NCBI RefSeq assembly: GCF_008632335.1
Contig: NZ_VWXX01000020.1
Coordinates: 1 to 61,138, forward strand
Origin: Thiohalocapsa marina
GTDB taxonomy: Bacteria > Pseudomonadota > Gammaproteobacteria > Chromatiales > Chromatiaceae
DNA length: 61,138 bases
Direction: 5' to 3'
Position numbers and translations under genes: made by a program. Below, in pieces: positions 18,875 to 29,982 of this stretch (its first letter is position 1; every line of letters starts with the position of its first letter). The notes below the pieces were generated by a model. The model saw only the letters and a program-made list of their open reading frames with translations. It did not search any database and was not told where the DNA came from.

Positions 18875-20420
18875 ACCGGCCGTCGACCAGGGCGCCACTG
18901 CAGGCGCACCACCCCCCCGCCACGGCGCCCCCTGGGGCACCTGGCTGCTGATCGCCGTCTCCGCCGCGCTGGTGCTGGTGGTGCTGGTGGAACTGGTGAA
19001 CATCCTGTTCTACGACCCCTACGGCGATCAGTACTTCCTGTTCCGCCTGTCGGGCATCCTCTACGACACCGACATCGGTACGCTGACGCTGATCATGTTC
19101 GGCAGCCTGTTCGTGCTGCTGATGATGGGACTGCCGCTGGCCTTCGTCACCGGCGGCCTCGGGGCGGTGTTCATCTACCTGGTGGGCGATGCCTACATGC
19201 TGAACATCATCCCCACGCGCATCTTCCCGATGATGACCAATTCGGACCTGGCCGCCATCCCGCTGTTCATCTTCATGGCGGCCATGCTGGAGCGCGCCGG
19301 ACTCATCGACGAGATGTTCGACGTGGTCTATCAGTGGATGGGCGGTTTGCGCGGCGGCCTGGCGGCAGCCACCATCCTGGCAGCCACCATCCTGGCGGCC
19401 ATGGTCGGCGTCATTGGCGCGGCGGTGGTCACCATGGGCCTGATCGCGCTGCCGGCCATGCTCAAGCGCAACTACGACCAGCAGATCGCGCTGGGCTCCA
19501 TCATGGCCGGCGGCACCCTCGGCATCCTGATCCCGCCATCCATCCTCGCCATCCTGTACGCCGTGGTGGCGCAGCAGTCGGTGGGCGAACTCTACCTGGG
19601 CGCGGTGGTGCCCGGCCTGCTGCTATCGGGCCTGTACATTGCCTATGTGCTGCTACGCGCCTGGCTGCAACCGTCCCTGGGGCCGGCGCTGCCGGTGGAG
19701 GAGCGGCTCGGTCTCGTCGGCAAGCTGAAACTGCTGCCCAAGCTGATCGCGCCCATCGCCCTGGTGGTGCTGGTGCTGGGACTGCTGTTCGCCGGCATCG
19801 CCACCCCGGTGGAGGCCGCGGGCATCGGCTCCTTCGGTGCCATCCTGGTGGCTGTCATGCATGGTCGCTTCGACCTGCTGGCGCTCAAGGAGGCCTCGGT
19901 GACCACGGTCAAGGCGTCGTCGATGGTGCTGTGGATCATCTTCGGCGCGTCGATCTTCGTCGGCTTCTACATCCTGCAGGGCGGGCAGCAGTTCATCACC
20001 GAGACCATCCTCAGCACCGGCCTGTCCTCCTACGGCGTGCTGTTCCTGATGATGGTGCTGCTGGTGATCCTGGGCATGTTCCTCGACTGGGTGGGCATCC
20101 TGCTGCTGGCGGTGCCGATCTTCGTGCCCATCATCAAGTCGCTGACCTTCGACGGGCTGTTCGGCCTGCCGCCGGTGCCCGGCGACCAGGTGGCGCTGTG
20201 GTTCGGTGTGCTATACCTGATCAACATGCAGATGTCGTTCCTGAGCCCGCCGTTCGGCTATGCGCTGTTCTACATCAAGGGCGTCTGTCCGCCGGAGGTC
20301 ACCATGGCCACCATCTTCCGCTCGTCGCTGGCCTTCCTGGCCCTGCAGACGCTTGGACTGGTGCTGTGCGTGCTGCTGCCGGGGCTGATCCTGTGGCTGC
20401 CCGACCTGGTCTACGGATAG
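18867..20420 (+). CDS. dctM: TRAP transporter large permease
   Basis: A 517-residue polytopic protein of the DctM/IT superfamily. Blocks include GLPLAFVTGGLGAVF, MTNSDLAAIPLFIFMAAMLERAG, GGTLGILIPPSI, TPVEAAGIGSFGA and GMFLDWVGILLLAVPIFVPI. It is about 80-90 residues longer than the classical DctM, with an inserted loop before the last helices, as in FcbT3-type permeases. ATG 18867 follows GGGAGG by 8 bases and overlaps dctQ, so the pair is translationally coupled. Confidence 0.94.
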   Translation: MTEPAVDQGATAGAPPPRHGAPWGTWLLIAVSAALVLVVLVELVNILFYDPYGDQYFLFRLSGILYDTDIGTLTLIMFGSLFVLLMMGLPLAFVTGGLGAVFIYLVGDAYMLNIIPTRIFPMMTNSDLAAIPLFIFMAAMLERAGLIDEMFDVVYQWMGGLRGGLAAATILAATILAAMVGVIGAAVVTMGLIALPAMLKRNYDQQIALGSIMAGGTLGILIPPSILAILYAVVAQQSVGELYLGAVVPGLLLSGLYIAYVLLRAWLQPSLGPALPVEERLGLVGKLKLLPKLIAPIALVVLVLGLLFAGIATPVEAAGIGSFGAILVAVMHGRFDLLALKEASVTTVKASSMVLWIIFGASIFVGFYILQGGQQFITETILSTGLSSYGVLFLMMVLLVILGMFLDWVGILLLAVPIFVPIIKSLTFDGLFGLPPVPGDQVALWFGVLYLINMQMSFLSPPFGYALFYIKGVCPPEVTMATIFRSSLAFLALQTLGLVLCVLLPGLILWLPDLVYG

Positions 20421-20449
20421 ACACCGATTGCGCGGAGGTGATGCAAACC

Positions 20450-21934
20450 ATGCCAAGAATCCCGGACGAACGCCCGCTGAGCCCGCAGCCGGGCATCATC
20501 GATGAACTGCGGCGTCGGCTGCCGACTGCCAGCGTGCTGTCGACGCCGGCTGAGCTGGCGCCCTACGAGTGCGACGGGCTCACTGCCTTTCGCCAGCGGC
20601 CGATGGTGGTGGTGCTGCCGGAGACCGTGGAGCAGGTGCAGACCGTGCTGCGCCTGTGCCATGCGGCGCGGGTGCCAGTGGTGGCGCGGGGCGCGGGCAC
20701 CGGGCTGTCCGGCGGCGCGCTGCCGCTGGAGGACGGCGTGCTGCTGTCCCTGGCCAGGTTCAACCGCATCCTGCACATCGACCCCGACAATGGCACTGCG
20801 CGGGTGCAGCCCGGCGTGCGCAATCTGGCCATCACCGAGGCCGCCGCCGCCCACGGGCTGTACTATGCGCCGGACCCGTCGTCGCAGATTGCCTGCTCCA
20901 TCGGCGGCAACGTGGCGGAGAATTCCGGTGGCGTGCATTGCCTGAAGTACGGGCTGACGGTGCACAACATCCTGCGCCTGACGCTGATCGGCATCGACGG
21001 CGAGCTGTTCGAGGTGGGTGCCGAGGCGCTGGACTCGCCGGGCCTGGACCTGCTGGCGCTGATGACCGGCTCCGAGGGCATGCTGGCGGTGATCGTGGAG
21101 ATCACGGTAAAGCTGCTGCCCCGGCCAGAGCGCGCCCAGGGCCTGCTGGCGGCCTTCGACAGTGTCGAGCGGGCCGGCGCGGCGGTGGCCCGGCTGATCG
21201 CCTCCGGCATCACCCCGGCGGGCCTGGAGATGATGGACAACCCCGCCATCCGTGCCGCCGAGGCCTTCGTCCACGCCGGCTATCCGGAGGACGCCGCCGC
21301 CGTGCTGATCTGCGAGCTGGACGGCTTCAATGCCGAGGTCTCGTTCGAGGTCATGCGCGTGCGCGAGCTGCTGCTGGACGCCGGCGCCACCGAGGTGCGC
21401 ACCGCCCGCGATGACGCCGAGCGGCTGAATTTCTGGAAGGGGCGCAAGGCGGCCTTTCCGGCCGTCGGCCGGCTGTCGCCGGATTATTACTGCATGGACG
21501 GCACCATCCCCCGGCGGGAGCTGGCCACGGTGCTGAAGCGCATCGAGGCCCTCTCCGAACACTACGGCCTGCGGGTGGCAAACGTCTTCCATGCCGGCGA
21601 CGGCAACCTGCATCCGCTGATCCTGTACGACGCGAATGTGCCCGGCGAGCTGGACAAGGCTGAGGATTTCGGCGGCGACATCCTGGAGCTGTGCGTGCAG
21701 GTGGGCGGCACCGTGACCGGCGAGCACGGCGTCGGCGTGGAAAAGCTGAACCAGATGTGTGTGCAGTTCGACAGCGACGAGCTGACACAGATGCATGCGG
21801 TGAAGGCCGCGTTCGACCCCCACGGGCTGCTGAATCCGGGCAAGGCGGTGCCGACCCTGCACCGCTGTGCGGAATTCGGCGCCATGCACGTGCATCACGG
21901 CGAGCTCAAGTTTCCCGAGTTGCCCAGGTTCTGA
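20450..21934 (+). CDS. glcD: glycolate oxidase subunit GlcD (FAD-linked)
   Basis: A 494-residue FAD_binding_4 oxidase. FAD motifs are VVARGAGTGLSGGALP and DPSSQIACSIGGNVAENSGG. The C-terminal domain shows NVFHAGDGNLHP and GTVTGEHGVGVEK, typical of GlcD and D-lactate dehydrogenase relatives. With GlcE and GlcF it oxidises glycolate to glyoxylate and feeds electrons to the respiratory chain. ATG 20450 is preferred, since the one at 20441 is only 2 bases from GGAGG. It follows dctM by 29 bp and so probably belongs to the same transcript. Confidence 0.93.
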   Translation: MPRIPDERPLSPQPGIIDELRRRLPTASVLSTPAELAPYECDGLTAFRQRPMVVVLPETVEQVQTVLRLCHAARVPVVARGAGTGLSGGALPLEDGVLLSLARFNRILHIDPDNGTARVQPGVRNLAITEAAAAHGLYYAPDPSSQIACSIGGNVAENSGGVHCLKYGLTVHNILRLTLIGIDGELFEVGAEALDSPGLDLLALMTGSEGMLAVIVEITVKLLPRPERAQGLLAAFDSVERAGAAVARLIASGITPAGLEMMDNPAIRAAEAFVHAGYPEDAAAVLICELDGFNAEVSFEVMRVRELLLDAGATEVRTARDDAERLNFWKGRKAAFPAVGRLSPDYYCMDGTIPRRELATVLKRIEALSEHYGLRVANVFHAGDGNLHPLILYDANVPGELDKAEDFGGDILELCVQVGGTVTGEHGVGVEKLNQMCVQFDSDELTQMHAVKAAFDPHGLLNPGKAVPTLHRCAEFGAMHVHHGELKFPELPRF

Positions 21935-21994
21935 TCAATAGCCAGACCGCTATTGGAGACGCTGATTGATTGGCCTCCTGGCCAAAAATCAGCA

Positions 21995-22110
21995 CGCGAT
22001 TCGAAAACGCGGTTTCCGAATTGCTTCATGTTCAGTGGCTTCTGCCACTGGATATGGCGGGGCTTCCTGCCCCGCACGGGAAGCGCCGAATAAATCAGCG
22101 CTTCCTACAG
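21995..22110. repeat. dispersed hairpin repeat between glcD and glcE
   Basis: Within the unusually long 255-bp gap of an otherwise tight operon lies a set of hairpins: CAGTGG/CCACTG at 22033-22050, GGCGGGGCTTCCTGCCCCGC at 22056-22075, and GAAGCG/CGCTTC around 22080-22105. The central 20-mer recurs at 35715-35734 with one change. Confidence 0.7.
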
Positions 22111-22189
22111 GGATCGATATCCAAAAGAACATCAGCAACCGCGACTTTGTGGCCGGAACCGGATCGGCCAAGGCACTGAACCGAATACC

Positions 22190-23317
22190 ATGACCGACAT
22201 CTCCGAACACGACGCCGAACAGGCGCTGATCGAGCAGGTGCTCGCCGCTGCTGATGCCGGCACGCCGCTGTGCATCCGCGGCGGCGGCAGCAAGGACTTC
22301 TACGGCAACCCCGCGCGGGCGTCGCGTACGCTGGACTGCGCCACCCATCGCGGCGTGGTCGCCTACGAGCCCAGCGAACTGGCCATCACCGTCCGCGCCG
22401 GCACGCCGCTGGCCGACGTTGAGGCCCTGCTGCAGGCCAACGGCCAGCAATTTCCGTTCGAGCCGCCGCACTTCGGCCCCGCGGCCACCATCGGCGGCAT
22501 GGTCGCCGCCGGCCTGTCCGGGCCACGCCGACCCTATGCCGCGTCGGTGCGCGATGCGGTGCTGGGTGTTCGGTTGCTGAACGGCCGGGGGCAGGCCCTG
22601 GGCTTCGGTGGGCGGGTGATGAAGAACGTCGCCGGTTACGACCTGTCCCGGCTCATGGCCGGGTCCCTGGGTGTGCTGGGGGTGTTGCTGGAGGTGTCGC
22701 TGAAGGTGAGCCCGGCGCCGGTAGGACGCATGACGCTGGTGCAGGAGCAGAGTCTTTCCGGCGCCCTGGCGCTGATGCGGCGCTGGGCCCGACGCTCGCT
22801 GCCGGTCACCGCCACCGCCTGGAGCGGCGGGCGGCTGTCTGTGCGGATCTGTGGCAGCGAGGACGCCCTGGCGGAGTCGCACCGACTGATCGGCGGTCTG
22901 CCGCTGCCGGATGCGGACCGCTTCTGGCAGGACCTGCGCGAGCAGCGGCTGGACTTCTTTGCCGGCGAGGCGCCGCTGTGGCGCCTGTCGCTGCCACCGG
23001 CGACGCCTCTGGAGTGTCTCGATGCGGTCTGCGCCGGCGATGATCCGGGCGCTGACCAGCTGGTGGAGTGGGGCGGCGCCCAGCGCTGGCTACGGGGCGA
23101 TCTGCCGGCGGATGGGCTGCGCGCGGCGGCCACCGCCGCTGGCGGTCACGCGACCCTGTTTCGCGCCGGTGCTGACCAGGCGGCCCCTGCCGCGATCCCT
23201 GTCGGCGGCGTGTTCACACCGTTGCAGCCGGTGGTGTTGCGGCTGCACCGCAACCTGAAGCAGGCCTTCGATCCCGCCGGCCTGTTCAATCCCGGCCGGC
23301 TCTATCCGGAGTTCTGA
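22190..23317 (+). CDS. glcE: glycolate oxidase subunit GlcE (FAD-binding)
   Basis: A 375-residue FAD_binding_4 protein without the full C-terminal catalytic domain of GlcD. Motifs are LCIRGGGSKDFYG, EPPHFGPAATIGGMVAAGLSG and GFGGRVMKNVAGYDLSRL. The end FDPAGLFNPGRLYPEF is typical of GlcE. It is the second flavin subunit of glycolate oxidase. It lies 12 bp before glcF, but is separated from glcD by a repeat-filled gap. Confidence 0.93.
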   Translation: MTDISEHDAEQALIEQVLAAADAGTPLCIRGGGSKDFYGNPARASRTLDCATHRGVVAYEPSELAITVRAGTPLADVEALLQANGQQFPFEPPHFGPAATIGGMVAAGLSGPRRPYAASVRDAVLGVRLLNGRGQALGFGGRVMKNVAGYDLSRLMAGSLGVLGVLLEVSLKVSPAPVGRMTLVQEQSLSGALALMRRWARRSLPVTATAWSGGRLSVRICGSEDALAESHRLIGGLPLPDADRFWQDLREQRLDFFAGEAPLWRLSLPPATPLECLDAVCAGDDPGADQLVEWGGAQRWLRGDLPADGLRAAATAAGGHATLFRAGADQAAPAAIPVGGVFTPLQPVVLRLHRNLKQAFDPAGLFNPGRLYPEF

Positions 23318-23329
23318 GCGAGTGGCGCC

Positions 23330-24568
23330 ATGCAGACCAACCTGATCCAGTCCCTGCGTGATACCGCCGACGGCCGCGAGGCGGACCGCATCCTGCGCAG
23401 TTGCGTCCATTGCGGCTTCTGTACCGCCACCTGCCCGACCTACCAGCTTTTGGGCGACGAGCTGGACGGTCCCCGCGGGCGCATCTATCAGATCAAGAAC
23501 CTGCTGGAGGGCGAGGCGCCCACGCGCCAGGTGCAGGCCCACCTCGACCGCTGTCTGACCTGCCTGAACTGCGAGACCACCTGTCCGTCGGGCGTGGACT
23601 ACCATCGGTTGCTGGACATCGGTCGCGAGCGGGTGGAGCAGCAGGTGCGCCGACCCTTGCCGGAGCGCCTTTTGCGCTGGCTGTTGCGCCAGATCGTGCC
23701 CTATCCGCGGCGGTTCCGGCCGCTGCTGGGCCTGGGTCTGCGCCTGCGGCCACTGCTGCCGTCGCGGGTGCGCGAGAAGCTGCCTGCTTCGTCCACGTCT
23801 GATCCAGGCAGGGTCGGCAGCTGCCCGCATCCGCGCCAGGTCATCCTGCTGGAGAACTGCGTCGAGCCATCCCTGACTCCCGGCGTCGTCACCGCCACCC
23901 TGCGCGTGCTGGACGCGCTGGGTATCCAGGCGCTGCGCCCGGGCGGCGGTTGCTGCGGTGCCGTGAGCCAGCACCTGTCGGCGCCGGAGCAGGCGCGGGC
24001 GTTCATGCGCCGCAACATCGACGCCTGGTGGCCGGCCATCGAGGCCGGCGCCGAGGCCATCCTGATCACCGCCAGCGGCTGCGGCGCCATGGTCAAGGAG
24101 TACGGCTGGCACCTGCGTGACGACCCCCGCTATGCGGCGCGGGCAGAGCGGGTGTCTGCCCTGGCCTGCGATCTGAGCGAGCTGCTGTCGGCGAAGGACC
24201 TGGCGCGGCTGCCGAACCCGGTGCAGCGCGGTGTACCGGCGCGCATCGCCTTTCATCCGCCATGCACGCTGCAGCATGGCCAGCGGCTGATGGGCCGGGT
24301 GGAGGCCCTGCTGCGCGGTGTCGGCTTCGAGTTGCTGCCGGTAGCGGACAGCCACAGCTGCTGCGGCTCCGCCGGCACCTACTCGATCCTGCAGCCGCGG
24401 CTCGCCGGCCGCCTGCGCCGGCAGCGGCTCGACGCCCTGCAGCAGCAGGGTCCGGCCCTGATCGCCACCGCCAACGTCGGCTGCCAGACACACCTGCAGG
24501 CCGGCGCCGACGTGCCCGTGGTGCACTGGATCGAACTGTTCGATCCGCAGCGGGATGCAGTGCGCTAG
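23330..24568 (+). CDS. glcF: glycolate oxidase iron-sulfur subunit GlcF
   Basis: 412 residues. Two ferredoxin-like 4Fe-4S motifs, [12 protein letters not shown] and [14 protein letters not shown], lie in the first 90 residues. They are followed by two CCG-type cysteine-rich domains ([11 protein letters not shown] and [10 protein letters not shown], plus ASGCGAM and ANVGCQTHL). The subunit passes electrons from GlcD/GlcE to the quinone pool. It is the last gene of the island. Confidence 0.95.
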   Translation: MQTNLIQSLRDTADGREADRILRSCVHCGFCTATCPTYQLLGDELDGPRGRIYQIKNLLEGEAPTRQVQAHLDRCLTCLNCETTCPSGVDYHRLLDIGRERVEQQVRRPLPERLLRWLLRQIVPYPRRFRPLLGLGLRLRPLLPSRVREKLPASSTSDPGRVGSCPHPRQVILLENCVEPSLTPGVVTATLRVLDALGIQALRPGGGCCGAVSQHLSAPEQARAFMRRNIDAWWPAIEAGAEAILITASGCGAMVKEYGWHLRDDPRYAARAERVSALACDLSELLSAKDLARLPNPVQRGVPARIAFHPPCTLQHGQRLMGRVEALLRGVGFELLPVADSHSCCGSAGTYSILQPRLAGRLRRQRLDALQQQGPALIATANVGCQTHLQAGADVPVVHWIELFDPQRDAVR

Positions 24569-24594
24569 CGGGTGGCAGCGATCAGCTGACATCC

Positions 24595-24650
24595 GCCAGC
24601 CGCCAATTGCCAGCCGCCAATTGCCAGCCGTCAGTTGCCAGCCGCCAGCT
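24595..24650 (+). repeat. four tandem 14-bp repeats
   Basis: Four head-to-tail units of GCCAGCCGCCAATT, the last two degenerate, fill part of the 146-bp gap between glcF and ftsK. This is a minisatellite-like intergenic repeat with no coding sense. Confidence 0.85.
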
Positions 24651-24714
24651 GCAGAACGGACGCGAAAAATCGCCGGCGACGCTACAATACACCGAAGGAT
24701 TCGGAGGATGTATC

Positions 24715-27273
24715 GTGACCCAGGCAACGCGTGTCGGCCAACTGAGCCTGACTGATTACCTCGATCGCGCATGGCGCGAAGGCGCCATGTGGATCCTCAT
24801 CTGCGCCGCGCTTTACCTGGTGCTTGCGCTGGCGAGTTATTCGCCCCAGGACTCCGGCTGGTCCTTCGTCGGCACCAGCGAGGACGTGGTCAATGCCGGC
24901 GGGCGCTTCGGCGCCTGGTTCGCCGACCTGGCTTTGTTCCTGTTCGGGCTGTTCGCCTATCTGATTCCGGCCATGGTGGCCTGGAGCGCCTATCTGGTGT
25001 TCCGTCAGCGGGAGCCGGAGCCCGAGACCAAGCTGCTCTGGCTGGCGCTGCGCTGGATGGGCTTCGCGATGACCCTGGCGGCCGGTTCGGCGCTGGCCAG
25101 CATCCACCTGGTAGCGTTCGCGTCGGATCTGCCGAACGGCATCGGCGGAGGGCTGGGCCAGCTGCTGGCGGACTACGCGGTACGGCTGTTCGGTGCAACC
25201 GGCAGCTCCCTGGCCTTGGCCGCGCTGCTGCTGGCGGGGTTCACACTGCTTACGGGCCTGTCGCTGCTGTTTCTGGTGGATGCGGTGGGTGCGGCGACCC
25301 TCGCCATGGTCCGCCTGGGCAGTCGGATCGGGCGCGACAGCCTGCGGCTGCGTGCGCCCGACCTGGGCCTGTCGCGTCTGCGCCTGCCCCAGCTGCGCCT
25401 GCCCAAACTTTCCCTTTCCGGCATGTCCCTGTCCCGGCTGTTCACGCGCCAGGACGACGACATGGATGACGACCTGGAGCTGTTCGACGCTGCCGAACTG
25501 CAACCGCACCTGCGTCGCTCCGCGCGCCGGCCCAGGCCCCCGACCTCGGTCGCCAAGCCGCAAGACGATCCGCTGACGGAGACGGTGGCAGCAACCTGGC
25601 CGGCACCGGAACCCGATCCGCAACCGGCCCCTGAAGGCGACAGGCAACCTGCAGCCAGGCCCGGGCCTGGCATGCGCAATCCGTTCCGCCGCAAGGCGGC
25701 GGCCGAGGCGCCCCCAGCCCGGTGCCGCCGTGACGCGTCCGGCTTCCAGCGCCCGCCGCTGGACCTGCTGGATGCACCCCGCAAGAGCGCCCGCGCGGAG
25801 ACGCCGGAGCAGATGGAGACCATGTCCCGCGAACTGGAGGCGCGCCTGGCGGAGTTCGGCGTCGTGGCCGAGGTGGTGGCAGTGCATCCCGGCCCGGTGG
25901 TGGCGCTGTTCGAACTGGAACTGGCGCCAGGCCTGAAGGTCAGCAAGATCACCGGTCTGGCCAAGGACATCGCCCGCGCCCTGTCCAAGGTCAGCGTGCG
26001 CGTGGTGGAGGTGATTCCGGGCAAGTCCGTCATCGGGCTGGAGGTGCCCAACGACCAGCGCGAGATGGTGGTGCTGCAGCAGATCCTCGGCTCGTCGGCC
26101 TATCTGGAGGCCAAGTCGCCGCTGACCATCGGCATGGGCACCAACATCTCCGGCGCCCCGGTGGTGGCGGATCTAGGCCGGATGCCCCACGCCCTCATCG
26201 CGGGTACCACGGGATCCGGCAAGTCCGTGGCCATCAATGCCATGATCCTGAGCCTGATCTACAAGGCGCCGCCGGAAGACGTGCGCCTGATCATGGTGGA
26301 CCCGAAGATGCTCGAACTCTCGGTCTACGAGGGCATCCCGCATCTGCTCACGCCGGTGGTCACGGACATGAAGGAGGCGGCCAACGCCCTGCGCTGGTGT
26401 GTCGGCGAGATGGAGCGCCGCTACAAGCTCATGGCCAGCCTGGGGGTGCGCAACATCGCCGGCTACAACCGCAAGGTGCAGGACGCCATCGACGCCGGCA
26501 CGCCCATTCCGGACCCGACCTACCGTTTCGCCGACAACCCGCCGTTCGCCATGGACGATGACGGCGACGCCGCGCTGCCGGAGATCCCGACCCTGTCGCG
26601 GCTGCCCTACATCGTCGTCATCATCGACGAGCTGGCGGACATGATGATGGTGGTGGGCAAGAAGGTGGAAGAACTCATCGCCCGGCTGGCGCAGAAGGCC
26701 CGCGCCTCGGGCATCCATCTGCTGCTAGCCACCCAGCGGCCCTCGGTGGACGTGCTCACCGGCCTGATCAAGGCCAACATCCCGACCCGCATGGCCTTCA
26801 AGGTGTCCGCCCGGGTGGACTCGCGCACGGTGCTGGACCAGATGGGCGCCGAGCACCTGCTGGGCCATGGCGACATGCTCTACCTGCCGCCCGGGGGCAG
26901 CATCCCGCAACGGGTGCATGGCGCCTTCGTCGACGACCAGGAGGTGCACCGAGTGGTGGATTTCCTGAAGCAGCAGGGCCAGCCGGACTACATCGACACC
27001 ATCCTGCAGGAGCCCTCCGAGCACCTGCCGGGCATCGATCCCGAGCCCCGGGGCGGCGGTGACGTCGAGGACCAGGACCCGCTGTTCGACGAGGCGGTGC
27101 ACTATGTGGTGGAGAGCCGGCGGGCGTCCATCTCCGGTGTCCAGCGCAAGCTCAAGATCGGCTACAACCGCGCAGCGCGCATGATCGAGGAGATGGAGCG
27201 CATCGGCATCGTCGGCGCCGCCGAGACCAACGGCAACCGCGAGGTGCTGGCCCCGCCACCGCCGGCGGATTGA
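24715..27273 (+). CDS. ftsK: DNA translocase FtsK
   Basis: Coordinates chromosome dimer resolution and DNA pumping at the division septum. The N-terminal domain has four or five membrane helices (residues 20-200), then a Pro/Arg-rich linker, shorter than in E. coli. The motor follows with Walker [14 protein letters not shown], Walker [15 protein letters not shown] and [12 protein letters not shown]. The C-terminal winged-helix γ domain ([21 protein letters not shown]) reads KOPS sites. GTG 24715 follows GGAGGA by 6 bases. 852 residues. It starts the conserved ftsK-lolA-rarA-crcB block. Confidence 0.96.
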   Translation: MTQATRVGQLSLTDYLDRAWREGAMWILICAALYLVLALASYSPQDSGWSFVGTSEDVVNAGGRFGAWFADLALFLFGLFAYLIPAMVAWSAYLVFRQREPEPETKLLWLALRWMGFAMTLAAGSALASIHLVAFASDLPNGIGGGLGQLLADYAVRLFGATGSSLALAALLLAGFTLLTGLSLLFLVDAVGAATLAMVRLGSRIGRDSLRLRAPDLGLSRLRLPQLRLPKLSLSGMSLSRLFTRQDDDMDDDLELFDAAELQPHLRRSARRPRPPTSVAKPQDDPLTETVAATWPAPEPDPQPAPEGDRQPAARPGPGMRNPFRRKAAAEAPPARCRRDASGFQRPPLDLLDAPRKSARAETPEQMETMSRELEARLAEFGVVAEVVAVHPGPVVALFELELAPGLKVSKITGLAKDIARALSKVSVRVVEVIPGKSVIGLEVPNDQREMVVLQQILGSSAYLEAKSPLTIGMGTNISGAPVVADLGRMPHALIAGTTGSGKSVAINAMILSLIYKAPPEDVRLIMVDPKMLELSVYEGIPHLLTPVVTDMKEAANALRWCVGEMERRYKLMASLGVRNIAGYNRKVQDAIDAGTPIPDPTYRFADNPPFAMDDDGDAALPEIPTLSRLPYIVVIIDELADMMMVVGKKVEELIARLAQKARASGIHLLLATQRPSVDVLTGLIKANIPTRMAFKVSARVDSRTVLDQMGAEHLLGHGDMLYLPPGGSIPQRVHGAFVDDQEVHRVVDFLKQQGQPDYIDTILQEPSEHLPGIDPEPRGGGDVEDQDPLFDEAVHYVVESRRASISGVQRKLKIGYNRAARMIEEMERIGIVGAAETNGNREVLAPPPPAD

Positions 27274-27420
27274 TTGCGGCCGACACCCGATGCGCGAACA
27301 TCCAAACGCTCGTCTACAACGGGTACCCATCGGAGGAAACCGACTTGTACCGATTTTTCTTGCCCTTGGGGCCGCGTCGGCGAAACGGCAAGCTGTGCCG
27401 ATGCCGCGATGCTGGAGTCG

Positions 27421-27509
27421 AACCGCAAAGTCGCAAAGGACGCAGCGTATTGGCCGGAACGAGTGCGAAAATGTCGGCTTTTCTCTGCGCTCACCGCGCC
27501 TCTGCGGTT
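27421..27509. repeat. CGCAGAG-type hairpin repeat overlapping the lolA start
   Basis: It begins AACCGCAAAGTCGCAAAGG and ends CGCGCCTCTGCGGTT; the two ends are imperfect inverted arms. It belongs to the same family as 39697-39792. The proposed lolA ATG (27471) lies inside it. Confidence 0.65.
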
Positions 27510-28181
27510 GGTCGAACGGCGGAGAAGGCGCTGGTTTCTGCTCCCCGAAGCCGTCATCCGGGCGTCATTGCGCTGGTGCTTGCGGCGTCGACGCTGCTGG
27601 CGGCACCAGTGGCGCGTGCGACCGATGCCGTTGCCCTGGTCAAGGACTACCTGCAGGGCCTGAATAGCCTGCAGGCGGAGTTCCGGCAGATCACGCTGCC
27701 GTCGGACGGCAGCGACATGATCGAGTCCCGCGGCACCTTCTACCTGTTGCGCCCCAACCGGTTCCGCTGGGACTACACCGTGCCCTGGTCGCAGCAGATC
27801 GTCGCCGACGGCCAGCGCATCTACCTCTACGACGAAGAACTGGCCCAGGTCAGCCATCGCAGCCAGAAGCGGGTGCTCGACGGCACGCCGGCGCAACTGC
27901 TGGCCAGCGACCAGCCGCCGGAGGACTACTTCACCATGCGGAACATCGACCGCGGTGACCAGCGGGACTGGGCCGAACTGGTGCCCAAGACCGAAGACAC
28001 CGATGTGGTCAGGCTGCAGATCGGCTTTGTCGACGGTGAACTGGACACCCTGGTGATGGAGGACCGGTTCGGCCAGCTCACCCGGTTCATCTTCACCGAG
28101 CTCGAGCGCAACCCGCAGCTGCAGTATGCGTTCTTCCGCTTCGAGCGGCCCGCCGGGGCCGACTTCCTGCAGATCGACTGA
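27471..28181 (+). CDS. lolA: outer-membrane lipoprotein carrier LolA
   Basis: Periplasmic chaperone that carries lipoproteins from LolCDE to LolB. The conserved core is [46 protein letters not shown] and [16 protein letters not shown], ending LQID. The signal peptide core is [20 protein letters not shown], about 30 residues in from ATG 27471. That start lies inside a dispersed repeat and has no ribosome site, so the native 5' end was probably replaced and the true initiation codon is uncertain. It is 8 bp from rarA. Confidence 0.88.
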   Translation: MSAFLCAHRASAVGRTAEKALVSAPRSRHPGVIALVLAASTLLAAPVARATDAVALVKDYLQGLNSLQAEFRQITLPSDGSDMIESRGTFYLLRPNRFRWDYTVPWSQQIVADGQRIYLYDEELAQVSHRSQKRVLDGTPAQLLASDQPPEDYFTMRNIDRGDQRDWAELVPKTEDTDVVRLQIGFVDGELDTLVMEDRFGQLTRFIFTELERNPQLQYAFFRFERPAGADFLQID

Positions 28182-28189
28182 CCGGGCCG

Positions 28190-29575
<1,386 letters not shown>

Positions 29576-29607
29576 GCCGCAGGGCAACCCGCGGGGCGGA
29601 CATCAAC

Positions 29608-29982
29608 GTGCTGCAGATCCTGGCCATTGCGGCTGGTGGCGCCCTTGGGGCCGTGGCCCGGTTCCTTGTCTCCAACGGCGTCTATCGCCTGCTGGGGCGG
29701 GACTTTCCGTGGGGGACGCTGAGCGTCAATGTGCTCGGATCCCTGGCCATGGGGCTGTTGTTCGTGCTGCTGCTGGAGCGCAGCCTGCTGGCGGCGGAGT
29801 GGCGCTCGGCGGTGCTGGTGGGCTTTCTTGGCGCCTTCACCACCTTTTCCACCTTCTCCCTGGAGACCCTGGCCCTGCTGGAACAGGGCGAGGTCCTGCG
29901 GGCGGGGCTCAATGTGATCGGCAGCGTGGTGTTGTGCCTGGCCGGTTGCTGGGCCGGCATGATTGCAGCGAGGGCGCTATGA
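29608..29982 (+). CDS. crcB: fluoride exporter CrcB/Fluc
   Basis: 124 residues, four membrane helices. The signature GFLGAFTTFSTFSLE carries the Phe-box and the central Na+ site, and GTLSVNVLGSLAMG carries the pore asparagine. It forms dual-topology dimers that export fluoride. GTG start. The stop overlaps the ATG of the DUF190 gene. No fluoride riboswitch fits in the 32-bp upstream gap. Confidence 0.93.
   Translation: MLQILAIAAGGALGAVARFLVSNGVYRLLGRDFPWGTLSVNVLGSLAMGLLFVLLLERSLLAAEWRSAVLVGFLGAFTTFSTFSLETLALLEQGEVLRAGLNVIGSVVLCLAGCWAGMIAARAL

Noticed and set aside
19334-20440. Upstream extension of the glcD frame through dctM
   Set aside because: The extension is out of frame with dctM, low-complexity, and GlcD starts at 20450 by family alignment.
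24595-24650. Possible CRISPR array
   Set aside because: The repeats are contiguous 14-mers without spacers; no array or cas gene is seen anywhere in the window.
23090-24772. A 560-codon minus-strand frame over glcE/glcF
   Set aside because: Antisense shadow of GlcF with no recognisable domain and no ribosome site.
29576-29607. Fluoride riboswitch before crcB
   Set aside because: The 32-bp gap after rarA is too short for the aptamer.
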